From an uncultured archaeon (GTDB taxonomy: Archaea > Thermoproteota > Nitrososphaeria > Nitrososphaerales > CALBXV01), in assembly GCA_937890045.1 (NCBI GenBank), contig CALBXV010000420.1, positions 1 through 5,963 on the forward strand: a stretch of DNA of 5,963 nt, read 5' to 3'. The stretch's first letter is position 1, and every line of letters begins with the position of its first letter. The notes beneath the pieces were generated by a model. It was not told where the DNA came from. It did not search any database and saw only the letters and a list, made by a program, of their open reading frames with translations. A program made the position numbers and the translations under genes. Below are positions 1 through 5,444 of this stretch, in pieces.

Positions 1-31
1 AACCCAAATAAACGAAATGTTTTAAGGTCAA

Positions 32-433
32 ATGAATCGGCGTAGAAAAAGAAAAATAGTTGAATATTTATGTGGACATCGTAAATCTCCAACTCAATAC
101 AATTGGTGGATTAGTGAATTTATAACTGGAAAAGAAAAAAGTATTTGGGATTTAAATCAAACCTTTTGGAAAGAAACAAATAAATGGTATGTTGATTATT
201 TAAAAGGAAAATATTATTCGAAAGTGACAAGCTTAACAAAAAAACAAGATATAACTATTCTACCCAATCACGAAAAAAGAGGAAAATATAAATGGGAATT
301 AGATCATATTATCCCAATAGCACGTGGTTGGCGCAAAAAAATATCCCCATATATTATCGGGGACATTTCTAATTTACAAATGTTGCCGTGGCGAGAAAAT
401 CTATTAAAATCTGATAAATTGCTCTCTAACTAA
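32..433 (+). CDS. HNH endonuclease, free-standing (homing-type candidate)
   Basis: A 133-residue basic protein with an HNH (beta-beta-alpha metal) nuclease core in its C-terminal third. The core has the E89-L-D91-H92-I-I-P motif, then D111-I-S-N114-L-Q-M-L and R121-E-N123-L-L-K126, matching the family pattern DHI.P / NLQ.L / N..K with D91, H92 and N123 as likely active-site or metal residues. The N-terminal 85 residues are rich in Lys, Trp and Tyr, which suits DNA contact, but I recognise no domain there. The ATG at 32 has AAGG at 24-27, four bases upstream. It is the only plus-strand gene. Its stop lies inside the end of the convergent Mre11-Rad50 gene. Such solitary HNH genes in T4-like phages are often mobile homing endonucleases, and that role is inferred here. 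No intron or split host gene is visible. The nuclease family is fairly sure; the target and role are unknown. Confidence 0.85.
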   Translation: MNRRRKRKIVEYLCGHRKSPTQYNWWISEFITGKEKSIWDLNQTFWKETNKWYVDYLKGKYYSKVTSLTKKQDITILPNHEKRGKYKWELDHIIPIARGWRKKISPYIIGDISNLQMLPWRENLLKSDKLLSN

Positions 434-3400
434 ACTTAGAAGGTAAAGAAATATTACTAAAACCTTTAATCTTAGTAATTTCAAGTAATGAATCAACTGT
501 ATCTCTCATGGATTCAATATGAGATACAATAAATGCAAATTGGAATTGAGTTTTTAAGTATTGAAATAACATATAAACAGAATTAAGGTTATCTGAATCC
601 ATATTACCAAATCCCTCATCAATAGCTAAGAAATTAGCACGTGGTAAATTACAGACATTGATTAAACCAACTCTCATTGCAAGACTTGATATAAATCGTT
701 CCATACCACTACTCAATTCAAGAGGCCATACATTATCTTCATCATAAGCAAGATAGGTATTGATGTTCTTACCATCCATTTCTAATACAATACCAAAATC
801 TACCATTTGTGCAAGAATATCATTTACTTCACCCTCAATAGTAGGAAGTGCTTTTTCTATAAGTTCATATGGTACACCATCTCGTTTAACGGCATCCATA
901 TAATATTCATACGCTTCATATTTAGTTTCTAAATCTTCTACTTTATTCATAGTTTCCATAATAGTTTTCTTCTTAGTTCTATTAATTTGTATTTCACCAT
1001 GAATAACTTGTATCTTATTATCTATCGTTTCAACTTGATAATCTAAATCATCTACAGAATTTTTAAGATTATCAATTTCTTCTTCTACTTGTTTATTATA
1101 AACAATATCATTTTTACTTTCGTGATATTTCTCAATTCTTTCTTCTGTAACTGTAATCTGATGAAGTGTATTTTTCTTTCTTTCTTTTAATAAAACTTCT
1201 TCTGATTCTAATTTATTTTGACTTATATCAATATTTTTTAATGCTTCCATTGACCTGTCAAAATCAACTTTAGTATCATGAATATTTCCCATATCTTCAA
1301 TTTGTAAATCAAGATAATCTAAATTAGAAACGTATTCACCGGCCATCTTTTTATCTTCATCTAACTTCTCATTAGTTGCGATTGCATCTAATGTAAAAGG
1401 ATTGCTCATACAAAATTCACAATCTTCATCCCATTCTAAAATACCAAGTTTTTCTATTTTATCTAATTTATTACGAACATCAATTTTAAGTTTATCTATT
1501 TCAATTCTTAATTCTTTTTTGTCATCTTCTAAAGTTATTAAATCAAGATATTTTTTATTAATATCTTTATCAACATAATCTTTAATTCGATGTTTTAACT
1601 CAACAATTTTAGATTTATTTTCTTCTTTGGTTGCACCTACTGAACCTAATCGTATATCCATTGATTCAAGTAAATCTTCATAACCTATTTTATCTTTACT
1701 TAATTTTTCAATGTCAAGAATAGATTCATCTACTGGTCGTAACTTTTTAGTTAAATTAAGTACTTGATTTGAAAACTCTCTCTTTTTTGTTGTTAATGTT
1801 TTCTTTTGACTTCTTAAATCTTTCTGAACTACTTTATATTGAGTATCATTTTTTTCTATATCTGCCAAATCCACATCATAATCTGTTTTTCTGAAATCTT
1901 TTAATATGGCCGAAATATCAGATATTTCTTCGTGTGCTAATGTATAAAGTTGGTCAAAAATTCCCATTCCCATAAACTGAGCTAATAAATCTTTTCTTTC
2001 TTTTTGAGTTTTATCAATAAATACTGTAGAATTGTTCTGTAAAGATAATGCCGTTAAAACAAAGTCCTCATAAGAACCAATAACTCTACGAATATTCGCA
2101 TTTGTAGTTCTTCGTTGGTCCCCATTTAAAGAAACTTTATCATTACTATCATCAATCATCCAAAAATCTACATCAACTTTTACATGACCATTCTTTAATC
2201 TTTTACCTTTTCTCTCAATATAATATTCAGTTTCATTTATCTCAAAACCTACCTTACAATGAAAAGAACCTTTCTTATTATTCAATATTCTTTCTGCCTT
2301 ATATGTTCGAGCTGATGTATCAAATAAGGCAAATGAAAGAGAATCTAATAATGCTGACTTACCACTGGCGTTCGGTGCAAATAATCCAATTATTCCATTC
2401 AATTGTGTAAAATCTACTACATTATCATCACCATAACTGAACATATTTGAAAACTCAAATTTCTTTAACTTCCAAAATACATTCCGAGAAATTTCTTCTA
2501 CTGGTAATTGATTATTTAATTCTTCATTTACATCTTTTATCTTTAATAAAATCTCATCTTCTACAAGACTATGATTCCGTTTTAAATAATCTTCTATTAA
2601 ATCATACTGATAATCAGGATTGGTCATATCACCAACATCTACCAACTGACCATCACGGACTCTCTCTGTCAATCTGTCCGTTCTATTTACTACTATCTCC
2701 TTAATACCATATGTTGTCTGTATTTTGGTCAAGGCTCTCTTTAGCTGTACTGAGTCGGTGTTGGATACCCTTACTCTTAACCTGGCCTTTTGTGGCATAT
2801 CATCCACATCAGGAACTATACCTTCATCAATATCTAATGTATAATAACCATAATCATTATGAATTGGAATATAAGTAGATTTTCGTTTTGGGACATCCCA
2901 TAGTAGATAACCGTGATCTAATCCTTCTCCGTGATTCTGTTGAACTAATGAACCACAATAAGAAATGGTTTCTTTTTTATTCAGGTGTTGTCGTTTGTGT
3001 ATATCACCCAATAGTCCTAAATCATAACCTCTAAACTTAGCAATCTTTACTTTTGATGGTAATCTAAATCCTAAATCAGTTTTTGATTGGTCTACCGTTC
3101 CGTGAAATAATACAATTTTTGTCTTACCTTCTACATCTTTTGCTAATGGGTAATCCTTTTGATTATCCCAAACGTCCCATACTACAAATGATACATCAGC
3201 ACATTTATACACACCTGTATTTTTCAAATAATGTAAATTGGGATGATTAAGATTTTCTACGATTGGTGTTAAACAATCTAAACGACTTAAATTATTCAAA
3301 TTACAATCGTGATTGCCAGTAATAATTATAGTAGGAACTATATCAGATAAATTCTTAAATAACCTTGACAATTGATCAATCAATTCTGGGGACATTTCTG

Positions 3401-3587
3401 TTTTAGAATGGGCAATATCACCACCAATATATGCTACGGCATTCTCTGGATTTTCTTTAACCTTTTCGTATAAACGATTAAAGACTTCTTCATATTCTTT
3501 ATGTCGTTTAAGATTTCGGATTTGGATATCCGATATGTGGTGAATGTGTTTAAGTTTACGAAATGGAACTTTTAAAACATTCGTCAT
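426..3587 (-). CDS. Mre11-Rad50 (SbcD-SbcC, T4 gp47-gp46) single-chain fusion
   Basis: A 1053-residue protein joining two normally separate recombination subunits. Residues 13-245 are a calcineurin-like phosphoesterase: HISD20-I-Q22, GGD57, GN92H93D, FH162G, GD195IH197K. A capping-like region follows (about 246-310), then a linker with helices (about 325-365). From about 370 comes an ABC/SMC-type ATPase: Walker A A404-PNASG-K410-S411, Q-loop Q517, first coiled-coil arm (about 545-715), zinc hook C723-E-F-C726, second arm (about 735-895), signature LSSGM (958-962), Walker B FLAID990-E991, D-loop GNMD (994-997) and H-loop H1023. By family knowledge the complex resects DNA ends for recombination and recombination-dependent replication in the cytoplasm. 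The ATG overlaps the primase stop as ATGA, with a weak AAGAAGAG about 10 bases upstream, so translation is probably coupled. The internal Met321 between the halves has no Shine-Dalgarno, supporting one chain. Expected His22 is Gln, and the first Walker A Gly is Ala. Confidence 0.93.
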   Translation of the reverse strand: MTNVLKVPFRKLKHIHHISDIQIRNLKRHKEYEEVFNRLYEKVKENPENAVAYIGGDIAHSKTEMSPELIDQLSRLFKNLSDIVPTIIITGNHDCNLNNLSRLDCLTPIVENLNHPNLHYLKNTGVYKCADVSFVVWDVWDNQKDYPLAKDVEGKTKIVLFHGTVDQSKTDLGFRLPSKVKIAKFRGYDLGLLGDIHKRQHLNKKETISYCGSLVQQNHGEGLDHGYLLWDVPKRKSTYIPIHNDYGYYTLDIDEGIVPDVDDMPQKARLRVRVSNTDSVQLKRALTKIQTTYGIKEIVVNRTDRLTERVRDGQLVDVGDMTNPDYQYDLIEDYLKRNHSLVEDEILLKIKDVNEELNNQLPVEEISRNVFWKLKKFEFSNMFSYGDDNVVDFTQLNGIIGLFAPNASGKSALLDSLSFALFDTSARTYKAERILNNKKGSFHCKVGFEINETEYYIERKGKRLKNGHVKVDVDFWMIDDSNDKVSLNGDQRRTTNANIRRVIGSYEDFVLTALSLQNNSTVFIDKTQKERKDLLAQFMGMGIFDQLYTLAHEEISDISAILKDFRKTDYDVDLADIEKNDTQYKVVQKDLRSQKKTLTTKKREFSNQVLNLTKKLRPVDESILDIEKLSKDKIGYEDLLESMDIRLGSVGATKEENKSKIVELKHRIKDYVDKDINKKYLDLITLEDDKKELRIEIDKLKIDVRNKLDKIEKLGILEWDEDCEFCMSNPFTLDAIATNEKLDEDKKMAGEYVSNLDYLDLQIEDMGNIHDTKVDFDRSMEALKNIDISQNKLESEEVLLKERKKNTLHQITVTEERIEKYHESKNDIVYNKQVEEEIDNLKNSVDDLDYQVETIDNKIQVIHGEIQINRTKKKTIMETMNKVEDLETKYEAYEYYMDAVKRDGVPYELIEKALPTIEGEVNDILAQMVDFGIVLEMDGKNINTYLAYDEDNVWPLELSSGMERFISSLAMRVGLINVCNLPRANFLAIDEGFGNMDSDNLNSVYMLFQYLKTQFQFAFIVSHIESMRDTVDSLLEITKIKGFSNISLPSKFS
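453..479. repeat. AT-rich inverted repeat near the convergent gene ends
   Basis: ATTACTAA (453-460) and its exact reverse complement TTAGTAAT (472-479) can form an 8-bp stem with an 11-base loop, 20 bases past the HNH stop and within the last codons of the Mre11-Rad50 gene. For the plus-strand transcript it sits where a terminator would be useful, but the stem is nearly all A-T and no T-run follows, so it is weak as an intrinsic terminator. It may be a chance product of the composition. Confidence 0.2.
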
Positions 3588-4531
3588 ATATTAATACTCT
3601 TCTTTACTTTACCATTTAATTTGTATCTCATTAAGTCTGAAAATTTCATTTTCTCTGTTTCTTTTAATAATGGAATAACATTTTCAAATCCCAAGTCTGA
3701 TGGGTCTTTTTCGGGTAAATTCACAAAATATACATCAATATCATTTTTCATAAATTCTTCAACCATTTTTAGAGAATCTAATATAGCGTCTCTATCTAAA
3801 GATATATATACCTGTTTTACTTTTTTCTCAATAATTTTCCGTCTGAGATTTGATAATATTGTTTTTCCAAATAAAGGGATGGCATTTCGTTTAATTGCAA
3901 TTGCATCAAATGGGCCTTCACATAAAACTATCGGTTCATCCCAATTTATAAATAACTCAAATCCAACAACATCTTTCGATGTCGGTGAATTTCTATATTT
4001 CATTTTACTCTGAAATATATCTCTACCTACAAAAAAATTTAACTGTCCATCTTCACTATACGATGGAATAATAACTCTATTTGTATAGAGTCCTTGGTCA
4101 CAATAACCAATATTATATTTTAATATATCCTCGTATGTAATTCCTCGTCTTTGTAAATACATCATTGCATTTTTATAGACGGGTGATGGATGTTTGTATA
4201 CCAAAGATAAAAACTCCTTTGGTAATTCTACCTTTCCTTTTTTCCTTACTTCCTTACTTTCATACCCATACGAAGTTTCATCTACTATACCACGTAATTC
4301 TGTAAATTGATCGTTTGTGGCATTTACTTTTTTGAATAATTGAAATAAATTATGACCACCTGCATTAGAAACCCAACAATGCCACTTTTGTGTTTTTATG
4401 TTTATTTGTAGTTTTGGTTTATGATGTGATATAAATGGAGACCAGTACATATACTCACTTGGTTTTTTAAGTTTTCTACCACTATTACCGATAACTCTAT
4501 TTAATAAATTAATAAGTTTATTATGATTCAT
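3584..4531 (-). CDS. DNA primase, DnaG/T4 gp61 type, with degenerate zinc ribbon
   Basis: A 315-residue protein predicted to make RNA primers for lagging-strand synthesis. Residues 25-68 align in pattern with a CHC2 zinc-binding domain (SPF...HHKPKLQIN, W50-H-C52-W-V-S55, NAGGHNLFQLF), but only C52 of the expected zinc ligands remains; the others read as S31, I34/S35 and S55. The catalytic core follows: YLQRRGIT (125-132), IGY (141-143) and NRVIIPSYSEDGQLNFFVGR (151-170). The TOPRIM fold shows E205 in VLCEGPFDA, then D246-R-D248 and KDPSD (275-279), so its metal-binding acids look intact. The length is close to that of phage gp61-type primases and there is no helicase domain. The start is fixed by an in-frame TAG directly before the ATG. 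It overlaps the upstream nuclease gene by 11 bases and the downstream Mre11-Rad50 gene by four, which places it in one replication-recombination cistron set. The zinc-ribbon loss may alter template-sequence recognition or reflect a divergent family. Confidence 0.88.
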   Translation of the reverse strand: MNHNKLINLLNRVIGNSGRKLKKPSEYMYWSPFISHHKPKLQINIKTQKWHCWVSNAGGHNLFQLFKKVNATNDQFTELRGIVDETSYGYESKEVRKKGKVELPKEFLSLVYKHPSPVYKNAMMYLQRRGITYEDILKYNIGYCDQGLYTNRVIIPSYSEDGQLNFFVGRDIFQSKMKYRNSPTSKDVVGFELFINWDEPIVLCEGPFDAIAIKRNAIPLFGKTILSNLRRKIIEKKVKQVYISLDRDAILDSLKMVEEFMKNDIDVYFVNLPEKDPSDLGFENVIPLLKETEKMKFSDLMRYKLNGKVKKSINI

Positions 4532-4859
4532 CTAATAACTTTAATAACTCCTTAAATTCTAAAACTGCATAAGTTTTAGAACGATTTCTTTTGAATACCA
4601 ATAATGGTATATGTTTTCCAGCATTACTTTCTGCTTGTTCTAATGCAGACCAAATACTAAGAGATTCTTGTGCTTTACATTCTACACTAAATGGAAATAA
4701 TCTACGGGCTGCAGGAGATAATAGAATATCTTCTCCGGCGTCCCCCATTGTAATAGAACGCACATCATCGGGTTCTAATTTATCGAATTTTTCAAGAATT
4801 ATATCTCGAACTTTATTTTGAAGTCTTTTTCCTTTGTTCTTTGCTGAACGTGGTTTCAT
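4521..4859 (-). CDS. Small PD-(D/E)XK nuclease / resolvase-like protein
   Basis: A 112-residue protein with the compact PD-(D/E)XK nuclease layout. It has an N-terminal basic helix (KNKGKRLQNKVRD, 7-19), then GE43-D44-I-L-L-S-P, then V59-E60-C-K62, and a helix with Q75 (LEQAE). D44, E60 and K62 are the likely metal and catalytic residues, and Q75 fits the glutamine often found after the motif in this superfamily. Many phages carry similar short proteins labelled Holliday-junction resolvase-like or endodeoxyribonuclease; the fold call comes from the motifs, while the substrate is unknown. The ATG at 4859 has AAGG seven bases upstream (complement of 4867-4870). The gene ends 11 bases inside the primase gene and follows the 40-base gap after the metallopeptidase gene. 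Its position next to primase and Mre11-Rad50 suggests a role in recombination intermediates or DNA processing. It could also act in host DNA degradation. Confidence 0.78.
   Translation of the reverse strand: MKPRSAKNKGKRLQNKVRDIILEKFDKLEPDDVRSITMGDAGEDILLSPAARRLFPFSVECKAQESLSIWSALEQAESNAGKHIPLLVFKRNRSKTYAVLEFKELLKLLDES
4548..4553 (-). promoter_or_regulatory. Shine-Dalgarno AAGGAG far from the primase start
   Basis: This is the best ribosome binding hexamer in the operon, but it lies 16 bases before the primase ATG, about twice the usual spacing. The in-frame TAG immediately before the ATG excludes a more upstream start. A nearer, weaker AAAG lies eight bases before the ATG. The site sits within the end of the nuclease gene, whose stop is eight bases past the primase ATG, so ribosomes finishing that gene could restart here. 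AGTTATTA occurs twice in tandem between the hexamer and the ATG. Confidence 0.45.
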
Positions 4860-4899
4860 AAAATAACCTTATTAATAAATATAACCTTTATTCTCAAAA
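4860..4899 (-). promoter_or_regulatory. 40-bp intergenic gap with repeated AAGGTTAT and a palindrome
   Basis: This is the only gap of any size in the minus-strand gene series. On the minus strand it carries AAGGTTAT twice (complements of 4881-4888 and 4863-4870, 18 bases apart) with the 10-base palindrome TTATTAATAA (4869-4878) lying between them and overlapping the second by two bases. The second copy supplies the AAGG ribosome binding site seven bases before the nuclease ATG. The upstream copy could be a decoy or part of a promoter or operator. The A/T-rich stretch TATATTTATTAAT could hold a -10-like element, but no clear -35 or phage-specific promoter motif is seen. Confidence 0.3.
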
Positions 4900-5292
4900 C
4901 TACTTAAATTTTTGGCTCCATTTTCTACTGTATTCTTTTCGTGCCCATTTCTCTGCTTTTTCTTCAAATGCACTATCATCGTGGAAATCACGACCTTTAT
5001 CTTCTGCGTCTTGTCCAGCTTGAGTATATTCCTTTTCGTATTTTTTCCATCCCATTGTTTTTCTATCAATTGCGTGATCTATTTCATGTAATACTGTAAT
5101 TATAAATTCTTTTACTGAAGGATAACTTTTTCTTAAATTGATTACATCGTGTACCCAATCGTAATCTGCTTTATTTTTACCTTTTACTTTACCAAATTTT
5201 ACTTTAGAACGGAGCCCGTAATCTTTTACTAATTGTGTAGCAATTTCGTGATAATCAATTCTTTCTACGAGTAACGATTTAAGTTTTATCAT
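4900..5292 (-). CDS. HEXXH zinc-metallopeptidase-like protein with capsid-tag-like N-terminus
   Basis: A 130-residue charged protein with a zincin helix, VLH69-E70-I-D-H73-AID, preceded by a predicted strand (VHDVINLR, 47-54). This is the usual order in small gluzincin-type peptidase domains. The third zinc ligand is probably a Glu in the later helix FEEKAEKWA (109-117), as E110, E111 or E114. No signal peptide or membrane segment is seen. The first ten residues, MIKLKSLLVE, resemble the T4 capsid-targeting sequence of internal proteins and end in an L-x-E site of the type cut by the phage head protease gp21. Packaging in the head is therefore possible but inferred. The gene starts two bases after the stop of the 49-residue gene and has only a weak GGTAG before the ATG, so coupling is likely. 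It might be an active peptidase or an inactive structural relative; the substrate is unknown. Confidence 0.72.
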   Translation of the reverse strand: MIKLKSLLVERIDYHEIATQLVKDYGLRSKVKFGKVKGKNKADYDWVHDVINLRKSYPSVKEFIITVLHEIDHAIDRKTMGWKKYEKEYTQAGQDAEDKGRDFHDDSAFEEKAEKWARKEYSRKWSQKFK

Positions 5293-5294
5293 TA

Positions 5295-5444
5295 TTATCT
5301 ACCATATACGGGTAATTGTGTACCTTTTTCTTTCTCTTTAGCCAACCACTTTTTGTGTTGAACTGCAGTTCTACCTTCTTTTTTCCACTTTTCGTTAAGT
5401 CGTTTCCTTCTAATTTTTCTATCTTTAGCTTTTCTGTTTGGCAT
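5295..5444 (-). CDS. Small basic phage protein, 49 residues, function unknown
   Basis: Reading the minus strand from the ATG at 5444-5442 to TAA at 5297-5295 gives a 49-residue protein. It starts MPNRKAKDRKIRRKRLNEKW, continues through GRTAVQHKKWLAKEKEK and ends in PVYGR. It is extremely rich in Lys and Arg and looks mostly helical, with no membrane segment. Three points support a real gene. It exactly fills the space between the neighbours. Its ATG shares one base with the thioredoxin-like stop (TAATG). A GGAG lies 10 bases upstream (complement of 5455-5458). I recall similar short proteins beginning MPNRKAKDRK in marine phages, but cannot verify this here. Nucleic-acid or ribosome binding is a guess from charge alone. 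Confidence 0.75.
   Translation of the reverse strand: MPNRKAKDRKIRRKRLNEKWKKEGRTAVQHKKWLAKEKEKGTQLPVYGR

Noticed and set aside
1..31. Possible end of an upstream gene, intron boundary or promoter
   Set aside because: Too short to judge; only the AAGG ribosome binding site at 24-27 is supportable.
344..363. TCCCC...GGGGA inverted repeat
   Set aside because: Only a 5-bp stem in the middle of the HNH coding region; likely chance.
2625..2627. Internal ATG (Met321) as a separate start for the Rad50 half
   Set aside because: No Shine-Dalgarno upstream and the frame is continuous, so one fused product is favoured.
2447..2704. Plus-strand open frame of 85 codons
   Set aside because: Lies wholly inside the Mre11-Rad50 gene on the other strand, has low-complexity Leu/His/Ser content and shows no domain.
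3947..3954. TATAAATA on the plus strand, identical to the T4 late promoter -10 element
   Set aside because: Inside the primase coding region, with no plus-strand gene downstream for over 3 kb of the real annotation and high chance expectation in this AT-rich DNA.
3621..4013. Plus-strand open frame of 130 codons
   Set aside because: Antisense to the primase TOPRIM region, Ser/Phe/Ile-rich as expected for a complement shadow, with no recognisable motif.
4591..4821. Plus-strand open frame of 76 codons
   Set aside because: Antisense to the PD-(D/E)XK nuclease, whose motifs are clear.
4872..5069. Minus-strand open frame of 65 codons
   Set aside because: Out-of-frame shadow within the metallopeptidase-like gene, which has HEXXH and proper operon spacing.
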